Counted from the first letter of the stretch, positions 37,831 through 47,876 are shown. The stretch is DNA of 64,000 bases from Aquimarina algicola (GCF_006443095.1 NZ_VFWZ01000002.1:992001-1056000); one strand, 5' to 3'. The notes: a model not told the origin generated them from the letters alone. Numbers and translations are program-made.

Positions 37831-38802
37831 TTAGATATCATTCAACAATTTGGTAATCTCATCTAGTTTTGGCGTTAAAATAACTTCAATACGTCTGTTT
37901 TTACTCTTACCGGCACTTGTATCATTAGAAGCTACCGGAGCAAATTCTCCTCTACCGGCCGCAGTAAGGTTTTGTGGATCTATTTGTTTATTTTCTAAAA
38001 GAATGGTTACAATAGCAGTCGCTCTTTTGGTAGAAAGATCCCAATTACCCTTAAGCTGACCACCACCGGTATAAGGTACATTATCGGTATGACCCTCTAT
38101 CAATACAGCAATATCCGGGTTGCCACCCAATACTTTACCCAGTTGCTTCACTGCTTTTCTTCCTTGGGTGCCTACTGCCCAACTACCGGATTCAAACAAT
38201 AGTTTATTTTCCATAGAAACATATACTTTTCCGTCTCGTTCTTCTACAGTAAGGCCATTGCCTTCAAAATTGCGTAGGGCTTTGGATATGGCTGCTTTCA
38301 ACGCTTGCATTTTGGCTTCTTTGGCAGCAATAAGTCCTTCTAACTCATCTACACGTTGTGAACGAGCGTCTAGATCTTTTTGTAAGGCATCTAATCGATT
38401 ACGTTCTTGTGCAAAGGCTCTTTCTTTTTCTTCAAGCTTTGTCAACAATTCTCTATTTTTTTTGCTATTGGCAGCTATCGCAGCAGAACTATTTTTTTCG
38501 AGTGCATCATAAGAGTTCTTCAAGTTCTCATAATTAGCAAGAGCAGCGTCATAATTGTGTTGTAATTCATCTCTCTCGGCTTTGGTTTTTGCATATTCTG
38601 CTTCGAGTGTTTGCAATGCTTCTCGATCTTTTGCATTTGTTTTTTCTAAAGCAGAAAAATCGTCTTTCATCTTACGATGCTCACGTTTAAGATTTGCGTA
38701 CTTACTTTCTAAATCCTTATACACTTTAGATGTTACACAAGAGGTCATCAGTATACCTACTACTGCTATACATGTTATTCTCCGGATTCCTTTATACATC
38801 AT
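37831..38802 (-). CDS. OmpA/MotB-family peptidoglycan-binding lipoprotein
   Basis: The 323-residue protein has a lipoprotein signal (VGILMTSCVTSK), a long coiled coil (about residues 28-165, alternating K/E/L), and a C-terminal OmpA domain (about 180-315) with IALV-type SWAV, IEGHTDNVPYTG, LSTKRATAIVTIL and KSKNRRIEVILTP, the peptidoglycan-binding motifs. It probably links the outer membrane to the cell wall, as in Pal-like proteins. It begins 10 bp after the xth stop and so is co-transcribed with it. Confidence 0.93.
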   Translation of the reverse strand: MMYKGIRRITCIAVVGILMTSCVTSKVYKDLESKYANLKREHRKMKDDFSALEKTNAKDREALQTLEAEYAKTKAERDELQHNYDAALANYENLKNSYDALEKNSSAAIAANSKKNRELLTKLEEKERAFAQERNRLDALQKDLDARSQRVDELEGLIAAKEAKMQALKAAISKALRNFEGNGLTVEERDGKVYVSMENKLLFESGSWAVGTQGRKAVKQLGKVLGGNPDIAVLIEGHTDNVPYTGGGQLKGNWDLSTKRATAIVTILLENKQIDPQNLTAAGRGEFAPVASNDTSAGKSKNRRIEVILTPKLDEITKLLNDI

Positions 38803-38812
38803 ATATGGGGTT

Positions 38813-39577
38813 TTATATTTCTAATTCTACTACAACGGGACAATGATCACTATGTTTTGCTTCTGATAATATAATCGCTCTTTTTAACTTCTCTTCAAGA
38901 GGTTGTGCTACCATACCATAATCTAAACGCCATCCTTTGTTATTGGCACGGGCATTTGCTCTGTAACTCCACCAAGAATATTGATGTGGTTCTTGATTAA
39001 AGTGTCTAAAAGAATCAATAAAACCACTCTCTATAAAGTTACCTATCCATTCACGTTCTACCGGTAAAAATCCGGATACATTTTTATTGCGTACGGGGTC
39101 ATGAATATCAATCGCCTGATGGCAAATATTATAGTCCCCTAAAATCACAAGATTAGGGTGCTCTTTTTTTAACTCGTTAATATACGTTTGAAAATCTGCC
39201 ATGTATTGTAACTTATGCTCTAATCGGTCTACATTGGTCCCGCTTGGTAAGTAGAGACTCATCACAGATACGCCATCAAAATCTGCTCTTAAATTACGTC
39301 CTTCGTGATCCATATAATCTATGCCTGTCCCATATTCTACATGATTAGGTTCTTTTTTAGAAAGGATAGCAACCCCACTATATCCTTTTTTTTGTGCACT
39401 ATACCAATAATTATATGGGTAACCTGCTTCGGCAAACAGGTTAAGGTCTAATTGCTCTTTGTTGGCTTTGATTTCCTGAAGGCAAATAACATCGGGAGAA
39501 GCTTGTTGTAACCAATCCAAAAATCCTTTATTGATGGCAGCTCGTATTCCATTTACGTTATAAGATGCGATTTTCAT
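38813..39577 (-). CDS. xth: Exodeoxyribonuclease III
   Basis: This 254-residue AP endonuclease/exonuclease III has the family motifs MKIASYNVNGIRAA, CLQEIKANKEQLD, the metal-binding NVVILGDYNICHQAIDI-like segment (NLVILGDYNICHQAID), FVDSFR-like FIDSFRHFNQEP, YSWWSYRANARANNKGWRLDY and the catalytic SDHCPV. It cuts at abasic sites in DNA repair. It leads a two-gene unit with the OmpA lipoprotein. A standard length enzyme. Confidence 0.97.
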   Translation of the reverse strand: MKIASYNVNGIRAAINKGFLDWLQQASPDVICLQEIKANKEQLDLNLFAEAGYPYNYWYSAQKKGYSGVAILSKKEPNHVEYGTGIDYMDHEGRNLRADFDGVSVMSLYLPSGTNVDRLEHKLQYMADFQTYINELKKEHPNLVILGDYNICHQAIDIHDPVRNKNVSGFLPVEREWIGNFIESGFIDSFRHFNQEPHQYSWWSYRANARANNKGWRLDYGMVAQPLEEKLKRAIILSEAKHSDHCPVVVELEI

Positions 39578-39711
39578 TATATGTATGAATTAAAATTTTA
39601 GTAAAAATAAAACGTATTCTTTTTATAATACCATTAAATACGATATAAACGTCTTTATGTAGCAATTTGCAAGTTTTTGAGCTCAAAAAAAGAAATAATA
39701 CAACAAACCAA

Positions 39712-39749
39712 AAAGCCTCTAGTTATGAAGTTACATAACTAGAGGCTTT
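39712..39749 (-). terminator. Intrinsic terminator after glyS
   Basis: AAAGCCTCTAGTTATG (39712-39727) and CATAACTAGAGGCTTT (39734-39749) form a perfect 16-bp stem with a 6-nt loop 21 bp after the glyS stop on the minus strand; on that strand it is followed by TTTTTGG. Confidence 0.92.
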
Positions 39750-39770
39750 GTATATAAATACTATCGAGAT

Positions 39771-41306
39771 TTACTTTAACCAGTACTCTGCGTCTGTTTT
39801 TTCTGAAACCAGCGTTTTTAATTCAGAAATCGCTACTCTCTTTTGTTCCATCGTATCACGATCTCTTATCGTAACCATCTGATCATTGATTGTATCGTGA
39901 TCTACAGTAATACAAATAGGAGTTCCGTTTGCATCTTGTCTTCGATATCTTCGACCAATAGCATCTTTTTCATCGTATATGACATTAAATTTCCATTTTA
40001 AATCATCTACAATTTGTTGTGCAATCTCGGGTAAACCATCTTTTTTGACCAAAGGCAGAATTGCTGCTTTTATTGGTGCTACTACTGCCGGTAATTTTAA
40101 TACAACTCTACTTGACCCATCTTCTAACACTTCTTCTTGAAGTGCTGTAGAGAATACTGCCAAAAACATTCTATCCAAACCAACAGAAGTTTCTACTACA
40201 TAAGGCACATAGCTTTCTTTTAATTCGGGATCAAAGAATTGTAATTTTTTACCAGAATATTCTTCGTGAGCTTTAAGGTCAAAATCAGTTCTAGAGTGAA
40301 TCCCTTCGAGTTCTTTAAATCCGAATGGAAAATTAAATTCTATATCTGCAGCAGCATTAGCATAATGTGCTAATTTATCATGATCATGAAAACGGTAATT
40401 TTCTTCGCCCAGACCTAGTGAGTGGTGCCATTTTAATCGGGTTTCTTTCCAATACTCATACCATTTCATTTCTTCTCCCGGGCGTACAAAGAATTGCATC
40501 TCCATTTGCTCAAATTCTCGCATTCTGAAGATAAATTGTCTTGCTACGATCTCATTTCTAAAAGCTTTTCCGGTTTGTGCAATCCCAAACGGAATCTTCA
40601 TACGTCCTGTTTTTTGCACATTCAGGAAATTCACAAAAATTCCCTGTGCTGTTTCTGGTCGTAGATAAAGATCTGTTGCGCTTTCGGCAGAAGCACCTAA
40701 TTTTGTTCCAAACATAAGGTTGAACTGTCTCACCTCTGTCCAGTTTTTTGATCCTGTCTCTGGGCAACCTATTCCAAGATCTTCTATCAACTGTTTAAAA
40801 CCGGTAAGATCATTTTCTTCTTGAACTCTTGTAAGCTCAGCAGTAATTTTATCAATTTCTTTTTGACGTCGAAGAACATTGGCATTTGTACTTCTAAACT
40901 CATCTTCATTAAAAGCATCTCCAAAACGTTTTTTAGCTTTGGTAATATCCTTTTGAATTTTCTGTTTGATTTTTTCTCTGAAATCCTCCACTAACACATC
41001 GGCTCGATATCTTTTTTTAGAATCTTTATTATCGATAAGTGGGTCATTAAAGGCATCTACATGGCCAGAAGCTTTCCAGGTGGTAGGGTGCATAAATATT
41101 GCAGAATCCAGCCCTACGATATTTTGGTGCATGTTTACCATGCTTTTCCACCAATAGTCTCTAATATTCTTTTTGAGTTCTACTCCATTCTGACCATAAT
41201 CATATACAGCACTAAGCCCATCATAGATTTCGCTGGAACCAAAAATGTACCCATACTCTTTTGCATGGGCTATAACTTTTTTAAATTTATCTTCTTGCTT
41301 TGCCAT
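39771..41306 (-). CDS. glyS: Glycine--tRNA ligase
   Basis: The 511-residue single-chain alpha2-type GlyRS (unlike the alpha/beta type of E. coli) shows YGYIFGSSEIYDGLSAVYDYGQNGVELKKNI, the class II motif 2 region KAFRNEIVARQFIFRMREFEQMEMQFFV, LRPETAQGIFVNF, and motif 3 EVVETSVGLDRMFLAVF-like (YVVETSVGLDRMFLAVF). The C-terminal anticodon-binding domain ends RVAISELKTLV. Charges tRNA-Gly. Led by an exact Bacteroidota promoter. Confidence 0.97.
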   Translation of the reverse strand: MAKQEDKFKKVIAHAKEYGYIFGSSEIYDGLSAVYDYGQNGVELKKNIRDYWWKSMVNMHQNIVGLDSAIFMHPTTWKASGHVDAFNDPLIDNKDSKKRYRADVLVEDFREKIKQKIQKDITKAKKRFGDAFNEDEFRSTNANVLRRQKEIDKITAELTRVQEENDLTGFKQLIEDLGIGCPETGSKNWTEVRQFNLMFGTKLGASAESATDLYLRPETAQGIFVNFLNVQKTGRMKIPFGIAQTGKAFRNEIVARQFIFRMREFEQMEMQFFVRPGEEMKWYEYWKETRLKWHHSLGLGEENYRFHDHDKLAHYANAAADIEFNFPFGFKELEGIHSRTDFDLKAHEEYSGKKLQFFDPELKESYVPYVVETSVGLDRMFLAVFSTALQEEVLEDGSSRVVLKLPAVVAPIKAAILPLVKKDGLPEIAQQIVDDLKWKFNVIYDEKDAIGRRYRRQDANGTPICITVDHDTINDQMVTIRDRDTMEQKRVAISELKTLVSEKTDAEYWLK

Positions 41307-41378
41307 TGTATTTTATTCTCTTTTTAAAAAGTCGTTATCCTTTTTAATATAGATGCTTTCTTAAAAAAATTCGTCCCG

Positions 41379-41409
41379 CAAAAATAGTTGAATTTAAATG
41401 ATTTGGAAA
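41379..41409 (-). promoter_or_regulatory. Promoter of glyS
   Basis: TATTTTTG on the minus strand (41386..41379) matches TAnnTTTG exactly, with TTTC (41409..41406), one mismatch from TTTG, 19 nt upstream. The leader to the glyS ATG would be about 70 nt. Confidence 0.5.
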
Positions 41410-41458
41410 CGAATTTTGTGAATTAATAAAGTTGGTTTATGATTTATGAAAAAAGCAT

Positions 41459-41498
41459 AAAAAAACCGTCAATATTTAAAAAATATGACGGTTTTTTT
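41459..41498 (-). terminator. Intrinsic terminator after coiled-coil protein gene
   Basis: AAAAAAACCGTCA (41459-41471) and TGACGGTTTTTTT (41486-41498) form a 13-bp stem that continues through a small bulge into a TATTT/AAATA inner stem. It is 16 bp after the coiled-coil protein gene stop and separates that gene from glyS. Confidence 0.9.
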
Positions 41499-41513
41499 GT
41501 TCAGTATAAGAAA

Positions 41514-42395
41514 TTATTTCAATTCAAATTGTGTGTTTGAAATCATTTTTGGTCCTGAGAATAGGTTCACTACATAGTTTCCTTTTACCAACTCTCCTTG
41601 TGCAGCGTCTACCAATACACAAACGTCTAGTGCTTCATTTTCATAAAATACTTTATTACGTCCACTGTATGTAAGCACTGCATCATCAAAGTTTACAGAT
41701 ACTTTATCACCTATCAAGTTATTTTCTGGATTGATTACCTGTACAAATAAGTCTTTGTCTCCTTTTTCAGTAAGTTTATTAGGTGATAATGTAAAACATA
41801 CTCTTACTTTTTCTGCTCTGCTTGCTTTTGTAGAAGTAGATATTTTACCACTATTACGTACTCTTACTCCTTCTGCCTTGATGTTTGCAGCAGTAAGGGC
41901 AGAACCTCTTTCTACAATATCAGCTAATTTGCTGTTTTGCGTTTGCAAAGAGTCTGACAAAATAATTCTTTGATTAAGTGCTGTAGATGTACTATCTAAG
42001 TCTGATGTTAATTGCGTATTTGCAGTTGTTAAACTATCAGCAAGCTTAAATAATCTATCGCGCTCTTTTTTAAGTTTACTTACTTCTCTTCTGTACTTAG
42101 AGATCAATGCAAGGTTTGCTTCATTATCTTTTACACTATCTAATAAAACAACGATACGCTCTTTTGCTTTTAGTAAATGATCGTCCATAACCTCATTAAG
42201 AGCAATCGCATTATCATACTTTGTGATTAACTCACCTAATTCACTCTCAATAAGATCTTTTTCCTGTTGCAAAATCGCTTTATTTTGCTTCTCTTCATTG
42301 TAAAACTTATACGTAAATATCCCTAGAATAAGTAATAGTGCTCCTAGAACACCAATAAGGATTTTAAGGGTCAAGTTATTGTTTTGAGTTGTCAT
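41514..42395 (-). CDS. Membrane-anchored coiled-coil protein
   Basis: The 293-residue protein has an uncleaved N-terminal transmembrane helix (about residues 9-28), a coiled coil (about 32-165, rich in E/K/L), and a C-terminal beta-sandwich-like domain (about 190-293, with VRVCFTLSPNKLTEKGDKDLFVQVINPENNLIG). The domain faces the periplasm. In flavobacteria such proteins carry no functional name; cell-envelope organisation is a guess. Divergent from comF (75 bp). Confidence 0.75.
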   Translation of the reverse strand: MTTQNNNLTLKILIGVLGALLLILGIFTYKFYNEEKQNKAILQQEKDLIESELGELITKYDNAIALNEVMDDHLLKAKERIVVLLDSVKDNEANLALISKYRREVSKLKKERDRLFKLADSLTTANTQLTSDLDSTSTALNQRIILSDSLQTQNSKLADIVERGSALTAANIKAEGVRVRNSGKISTSTKASRAEKVRVCFTLSPNKLTEKGDKDLFVQVINPENNLIGDKVSVNFDDAVLTYSGRNKVFYENEALDVCVLVDAAQGELVKGNYVVNLFSGPKMISNTQFELK

Positions 42396-42470
42396 AATTA
42401 ATTTTTATAATTGTTTGATGGTTATTTTAAAAAGCTAAAAATAATAATTAATGTTTATCTTTCTAATAAA

Positions 42471-43151
42471 ATGCTAAGAGACTTAGCGTATTTATTTTAC
42501 CCGACTTATTGTGCCGCCTGTGGTCATCCTCTTTTCAAAAATGAAAGAATAATCTGTACAACCTGTAGGCATAACCTTCCATTGGGTAATTTCCATAACG
42601 TAAACGCAAAAAAAATTGAAAAAGTATTTTATGGGCGTTCCAAAATTGAAAATGCTACTGCGTTATTTGTTTTTCACAAGGATAGTTTAGTACAAAATCT
42701 TATCCATAATCTTAAGTACAGAGGGCAAGAAGAAATAGGCGTAGAGCTAGGGAAATGGTTAGGACACGAACTCTATCAAAACTCTGAATATCAATCAATT
42801 GATGCCGTTATTCCTGTACCATTACATGAAAAAAGATTAAAAGAAAGAGGCTATAATCAGGTAGAAAAATTTGGTAAAGAAATAAGTAAAAAACTAAAAG
42901 CAAACTATATTGATTCTGTATTGAAAAAAAAATCCTACAATTTTAAACAATCTAAAAAGGGGAAATTAACGCGTTGGCAAAATACTTCTGAAACATTTGA
43001 GATTCAAAATGAGTCTTTACTTGTAAATAAACATATTTTGTTGGTTGATGATATCGTTACAACGGGAGCAACGATAGAATCTTGCGTTGATGTATTAAAG
43101 TCAATTCCCGGTATTAAAATTAGTATTGCTACTATCGCAATTGCAGAATAA
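42471..43151 (+). CDS. comF: ComF family protein (phosphoribosyltransferase-like)
   Basis: From ATG 42471 (TTG 42411 is less likely because the family starts near a zinc-finger) the 226-residue product has a CxxC-x-CxxC zinc finger (YCAACGHPLFKNERIICTTCRHNL), then the PRTase domain with VIPVPLHEKRLKERGYNQVEKF and the PRPP-binding loop HILLVDDIVTTGATIESCVDVL. ComF proteins act in DNA uptake in naturally competent bacteria, but many homologues occur without competence genes. Residue numbering suggests a normal-sized family member. Confidence 0.93.
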   Translation: MLRDLAYLFYPTYCAACGHPLFKNERIICTTCRHNLPLGNFHNVNAKKIEKVFYGRSKIENATALFVFHKDSLVQNLIHNLKYRGQEEIGVELGKWLGHELYQNSEYQSIDAVIPVPLHEKRLKERGYNQVEKFGKEISKKLKANYIDSVLKKKSYNFKQSKKGKLTRWQNTSETFEIQNESLLVNKHILLVDDIVTTGATIESCVDVLKSIPGIKISIATIAIAE

Positions 43152-43220
43152 TAGCATTTTGTTAAGTTTTTTGTTTTTAAATATAATCGTTTCTTTGTGT
43201 CTTAAAATTTTTATGTAGAT

Positions 43221-44834
43221 ATGAACAGAAGGTCAAATTTGGCATTGCTTGCCTTGATATTAATCCTTATTGTATTAGGCTGTGCAAAAAAAGGTTCGAT
43301 CACAGGTGGTCCCAAGGATGAAACTCCCCCTGTTTTTATAAAAGCGCTACCTCCTAATCTATCTACCAATTTTGACAAAAAAGAAATTAGAATCTATTTT
43401 GATGAATATATAAAGTTAAAAGATCCTCAAAAACAGATTATCATCTCACCACCGATGGATCCCAAACCTAATATTACGCCTCTGGGTGTAGCAAGTAAAT
43501 ATGTTAAAATTGAATTTACTGACACATTGCTAGAAAACACAACCTACAGCATTAACTTTGGAGAGAGCATCGTAGATAATAATGAAGAAAATCCTTATCC
43601 ATTTTTTCGTTATGTTTTTACTACTGGTGATTTCTTAGATTCCTTAAAAATCAAAGGTACTATTGCAGATGCTATACAAAAAGAACCCGATTCTTATATT
43701 ACAGTCGCTCTATATGAAGTTGATGAAAATTATTCTGACTCTATTGTATACAAAGATGTTCCTCGATACATAACAAATACATTAGACACGATATCCTTTG
43801 ATATGTATAACATCAAAGAAGGTGAATATAAGCTTGTTGCTCTCAAAGATGCCTCCAGTAATTATATTTATAATCCAAAACAAGATAAAATTGGTTTTCT
43901 AGAAGAAACCATCTCGTTACCAAAAGATACTGCAAAAGTTTTCAACATTAAACTATTTAAGGAAATATTGGATTTTAAAGCCTTAAAACCAAAGCAAGTG
44001 TCTAAAAATGAAATTATATTTCCGTATGAAGGAGAAGCTGATAGTATGAAAATTAAAATGCTAAGCCAAGTTCCTGACGATTTTAAAACCACAATTTTTC
44101 CTGATAAAGAAACAGACACCTTACATTATCTGTTTAAACCTTTTTTTGAAACCGACTCTTTGGTTTTTGAAATCACAAACAAAAAAAACTATCGAGATAC
44201 GTTAATTGCAAGAATCAAGGACCAATACCAAGATTCACTAGTTGTGACTTCATCAATACAATCTACTCTGAATCCTGAAGAAAATTTTAGCTTTTCTGCG
44301 CTCACTGTTATCGATAGTATCAACAAAAGTTTAATTTCTTTAACCGACAAAGACACTCTAGATGTTCCTTTTTCTATAAAAACGAATCGCATCAAAAACG
44401 AAACTGAACTTGAATTTGAAAAAACAGAAAGTAATTCATATTCGCTTCAATTTCTTCCGGAAGCGCTTAAGGATTTTATCGGAAATACTAATGATACTAT
44501 ACAATTCTCCTTCAGAACAACAAAATTAACGGATTATGGTACTATTTTTTTAACCTTAGAAAATGTAGAAGAATATCCAGTCATCGTTCAAATCACCAAT
44601 GAGAAAGAAGAAGTGATCACTGAAAAAATATCAAAACAACAAGAAACGTTAGTTTTTAAAAACCTTAATGCTGCAAAGTATTACATTAGAGTAGTCTTTG
44701 ATAGTAATGATAATGGTAAATGGGATACAGGTAATTTTTTAAAAGGAATACAACCTGAAAACATAAAATACCTTACCGAACCAATAGACGTAAGAGCCAA
44801 TTGGGAGATCAAGCAAACCTTTATTTTAGAGTAA
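43221..44834 (+). CDS. Ig-like (Big_5/SbsA-type) domain lipoprotein
   Basis: The 537-residue protein starts with a lipoprotein signal (LILILIVLGCAKKG) followed directly by SITGGPKDETPPVFIKALPPNLSTNF and EIRIYFDEYIKLKDPQKQIIISPPM, the Big_5/SbsA Ig-like signature, then a series of beta-strand segments and a final prealbumin-like segment KYYIRVVFDSNDNGKWDTGNFLKGIQPE. Bacteroidota envelope lipoproteins of this kind are common and uncharacterised. A near-consensus -7 element (TTTCTTTG, 43190-43197) precedes it. Confidence 0.88.
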   Translation: MNRRSNLALLALILILIVLGCAKKGSITGGPKDETPPVFIKALPPNLSTNFDKKEIRIYFDEYIKLKDPQKQIIISPPMDPKPNITPLGVASKYVKIEFTDTLLENTTYSINFGESIVDNNEENPYPFFRYVFTTGDFLDSLKIKGTIADAIQKEPDSYITVALYEVDENYSDSIVYKDVPRYITNTLDTISFDMYNIKEGEYKLVALKDASSNYIYNPKQDKIGFLEETISLPKDTAKVFNIKLFKEILDFKALKPKQVSKNEIIFPYEGEADSMKIKMLSQVPDDFKTTIFPDKETDTLHYLFKPFFETDSLVFEITNKKNYRDTLIARIKDQYQDSLVVTSSIQSTLNPEENFSFSALTVIDSINKSLISLTDKDTLDVPFSIKTNRIKNETELEFEKTESNSYSLQFLPEALKDFIGNTNDTIQFSFRTTKLTDYGTIFLTLENVEEYPVIVQITNEKEEVITEKISKQQETLVFKNLNAAKYYIRVVFDSNDNGKWDTGNFLKGIQPENIKYLTEPIDVRANWEIKQTFILE

Positions 44835-44977
44835 GAGAATTATATCAGTCCTTCTAAAAAATATAATAGCAAAATCAATTATTGTAGATTGCTATGTAAA
44901 TTCTGTAAATAATTAAGTATTATTACTCATTAATACTATTTGATTTAACTTCGGTTATTTTTTATATTTTTTTGTTT

Positions 44978-46306
44978 ATGAAGCATTTATACTTATTATT
45001 ATCAATTCTACTCTTTATCAGCTGTTCTGATGAAAAAACAGATGAAGCCTTATTACAAAAAGACAAAGAAGAACTGATCAAACAACTAGACTCAGATAAA
45101 GTATTAGTATATAAATTCGGAAAAATAAGCATTCGATCTTCTGCATTGCAAGAAGATATACCTCCTGAATTTGAAGAATTTAAAACCAAATTTGATAACA
45201 TCTCTAGCAAATTGGCGGCCTATGATACGAAAAACAATGAGGAACTTTCTATTATAGACTATATTTCAATGTATCGGGATTATAGAACTGTGAAAGGATT
45301 TGTAGAAGAAACTGACGAGGATATATTTCCTACCCTCACAGAAGCTTTGTATAAAATACGTAAAGACACTACAATCAAAGCCCCTGTGTTAAATCATGAA
45401 GACAAAATTATAACCCAAAATATAGAACACGCCCTTTTGAGTGTTGTCGTACTAGCCAGTAGAGATCTTGGAAAAGAAATTTCTTTATATGAAAGCTCCA
45501 AAACTCACCCTGAATTACTACCGGATGGTGAAATCAAAGCCTTAATGCAATTTTTTAGAGGATTCCTATTCTTTGAAAAAAAATTATACTATTTGTCTGA
45601 AGACGAAATCTCTAGAAATATAGAATGGTTAAATAATAATCCGGATGTCGATTTACCTCTCTTGAAAATTATTTTTCAATGGGGCAACTTAGACAGTCAA
45701 AAAGCACATACCGGTTTGCATGCACTTAATCATCTCTTTAGAGGATTCGACAGACTAATGATGGAGCGTGAAATTGATGAAGAAAGAGCATTGTTGGATT
45801 TTGAAGAATTCTTAAAAGATGCAGAAAAAATAGGTCTAGATAATGAAATCACATGGTCTGTAGAAACCTATTTATATCTAAAACAAGAAAATAATGAAAA
45901 AGCAATTACCTCTTTGCAAAAATTAAAAACCAGTACACTACTCTCTGCCCGAGAAAAAGAAACTATCGATCAATCGATTGAATATCTCAACAACAGAGAG
46001 CCTGACAAAGTACTTAACGGGATATACGATAAGTATTTCTTAAGTAAAATTGCCACAAAATATATCATTGATATACTATCAAAAGTAGATTGGAAACAAT
46101 TAATGAAATCACAAGATATCCCATATACCGACGAGATTTTCAAAATTATTGATACTTTCAATAATTTTATAGAAAACATAGACAAATACTCAAGCATGGA
46201 GAACTTGGAGAATGCTACAGACGAGATTAAAGATCAAAGCTCTAAGCTATGGGATAGAGCAAAAGGTTTACTGAAAGAAAAAGATACAATTACCACAGAA
46301 GAATGA
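44978..46306 (+). CDS. Lipoprotein of unknown function
   Basis: The 442-residue product (ATG 44978; TTG 44972 also in frame) has a lipoprotein signal (LLSILLFISCSDEKTDE). The rest is helical with many E/K residues; segments such as WGNLDSQKAHTGLHALNHLFRGFDRL, EKIGLDNEITWSVETYLYLKQEN and KAITSLQKLKTSTL look TPR/alpha-solenoid-like. No catalytic motif is evident and I do not recognise the family. It follows the Big_5 lipoprotein on the same strand after 143 bp. Confidence 0.72.
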   Translation: MKHLYLLLSILLFISCSDEKTDEALLQKDKEELIKQLDSDKVLVYKFGKISIRSSALQEDIPPEFEEFKTKFDNISSKLAAYDTKNNEELSIIDYISMYRDYRTVKGFVEETDEDIFPTLTEALYKIRKDTTIKAPVLNHEDKIITQNIEHALLSVVVLASRDLGKEISLYESSKTHPELLPDGEIKALMQFFRGFLFFEKKLYYLSEDEISRNIEWLNNNPDVDLPLLKIIFQWGNLDSQKAHTGLHALNHLFRGFDRLMMEREIDEERALLDFEEFLKDAEKIGLDNEITWSVETYLYLKQENNEKAITSLQKLKTSTLLSAREKETIDQSIEYLNNREPDKVLNGIYDKYFLSKIATKYIIDILSKVDWKQLMKSQDIPYTDEIFKIIDTFNNFIENIDKYSSMENLENATDEIKDQSSKLWDRAKGLLKEKDTITTEE

Positions 46307-46320
46307 GATTAACTTAGATT

Positions 46321-47103
46321 TTATATAAGTTCAAAATTATCTCTATCTTCAAGAAAAGGTAACTTAGTTCTTATCTTTTTGATATGATCTTTATCCAAAG
46401 TAGCATAAATAGTAGTTTCTATTTCCAGAGGATGTTGCTTAGTTAGAGCATTACCCAGTACATCATATATTGCAGAATGCCCATTATACTCATATCCTTT
46501 ACCATCTAACCCTATTCGATTTACACCAATACAATACGACATGTTTTCTATAGCTCTAGCTTGTAATAATACATCCCATGCATTAATTCTAGGTTTTGGC
46601 CAACTTGCTACATAAAGTAAAACGTCGTAATTAGTAGTATTTCTCGCCCAAACAGGAAATCGAAGGTCATAACAAATTTGCGGCTTAATTTTCCAACCTT
46701 TATAGTCTATAATCAATTCTTTCTGCCCGGATTCAAAAACTTCTTGTTCTTTTGCCAAAGTAAACAATTGGTGTTTATCATAGTATGTATACGATCCATC
46801 AGGAAACATAAAAACTAAACGATTATAATATTTACCAGACGCTTCGATAACCAAACTGCCTGTGATGGCAACATCTTTTGACATTGACATTTCTTTTAGC
46901 CATTGTATCGTTGCTCCACTCATTGGTTCTGCAACCTCTGCTGCATTCATCGTAAATCCGGTACTAAACATTTCTGGTAAAATAACAAGATCTACTTTTT
47001 GAGAAAGTGAGTCTATCTTTTCTGTAAAAATCGACCGATTTTGTGCAGGATTTTCCCAAACAAGGTCAGATTGAATAAGTGCAATATCTAAAATAGATTT
47101 CAT
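46321..47103 (-). CDS. Nitrilase-family amidohydrolase (omega-amidase YafV type)
   Basis: From ATG 47103 the 260-residue protein has the nitrilase triad: Glu in VILPEMFSTGFTMN, Lys in YYDKHQLFTLAKE and Cys in PQICYDLRFPVWARN. The E. coli YafV / omega-amidase context (deaminated-metabolite repair, e.g. ketoglutaramate) fits the motif spacing LVLPEMFSTGF and RAIENMSYCIGVNRIG. Upstream extension to 47139 is not family-like. It follows the MarR gene by 48 bp on the same strand, so the two may be co-transcribed. Confidence 0.93.
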   Translation of the reverse strand: MKSILDIALIQSDLVWENPAQNRSIFTEKIDSLSQKVDLVILPEMFSTGFTMNAAEVAEPMSGATIQWLKEMSMSKDVAITGSLVIEASGKYYNRLVFMFPDGSYTYYDKHQLFTLAKEQEVFESGQKELIIDYKGWKIKPQICYDLRFPVWARNTTNYDVLLYVASWPKPRINAWDVLLQARAIENMSYCIGVNRIGLDGKGYEYNGHSAIYDVLGNALTKQHPLEIETTIYATLDKDHIKKIRTKLPFLEDRDNFELI

Positions 47104-47151
47104 AAGATTAAAAATACTAAATCTGGCAAACCACAACAAATGATATTGATG

Positions 47152-47787
47152 TTATGACAAGTACCTTTCTATGATTACATTTAAGTCTTTTTCTTCTTCA
47201 AGATAAATTGGCAAGTGAAAATCGTCTAATTTTTTTAGTAACCTTAGCAGTGTAATTTGTTCACTACTTGTAAGACAGCCGCTTACAGTTTTTGCTGCCT
47301 TTCCCACTTCAGAATATGATTTGATTATATTTTCTTCTCCTTTCTTTGTTAATCGTAATAATTTACTTCTTTTATCATCCGGATTAGGAAATTGCTCTAT
47401 AATTCCATTTTTAAGTAATCGCTTAATAACTTCCATACCAGAAGATTTATCATATACCATTTTTCTGATTAAATCTGTTTTGCCGATTGAACCTGACCTA
47501 TGCAGTATTGCCGTAAAAGCAAAATCCATATCAGTAGTAAATGGTAAATCATTTAAGGCAGACTTTATATACGTATTAGAATATCTATTCATTCTTCCTA
47601 TATGTGCTGCTATTTCAGCATCGATACTATGACCGGTTACTTCATATTTTTCTTCAGAAACAGTATCGTCTACATGTTTAGAAAGCCAATAAGTGAATGA
47701 TTTTAAGTGAATTTCTTCATCTTTTTTGTTATTCACAAAGTCTCCAACCAGTTCAATTAACTGCTTTATCAATCCATAAATCTTCAT
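47152..47787 (-). CDS. MarR family transcriptional regulator
   Basis: The 211-residue protein has a winged helix (about residues 85-160) with LPFTTDMDFAFTAILHRSGSIGKTDLIRKMVYDKSSGMEVIKRLLKNGIIEQFPNPDDKRSKLLRLTKKGEE, the recognition helix and wing (D-D-K-R-S-K) being typical of MarR. An N-terminal dimerisation region is longer than in E. coli MarR. Divergent from a TonB receptor gene (140 bp apart) and upstream of a nitrilase gene, either of which could be its target (inference). Confidence 0.92.
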   Translation of the reverse strand: MKIYGLIKQLIELVGDFVNNKKDEEIHLKSFTYWLSKHVDDTVSEEKYEVTGHSIDAEIAAHIGRMNRYSNTYIKSALNDLPFTTDMDFAFTAILHRSGSIGKTDLIRKMVYDKSSGMEVIKRLLKNGIIEQFPNPDDKRSKLLRLTKKGEENIIKSYSEVGKAAKTVSGCLTSSEQITLLRLLKKLDDFHLPIYLEEEKDLNVIIERYLS

Positions 47788-47876
47788 TAAAAATATTTTT
47801 TAACACTAAATTATAATTATTTACTATTATATAATACTTTATTGTTTAATATTTACAATGTAAAAGTTAAACAAAA

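Noticed and set aside
42411..42470. Longer comF start at TTG 42411
   Set aside because: The ATG at 42471 gives the family-typical N-terminus just before the zinc finger; the extension has no match and covers the divergent promoter region.
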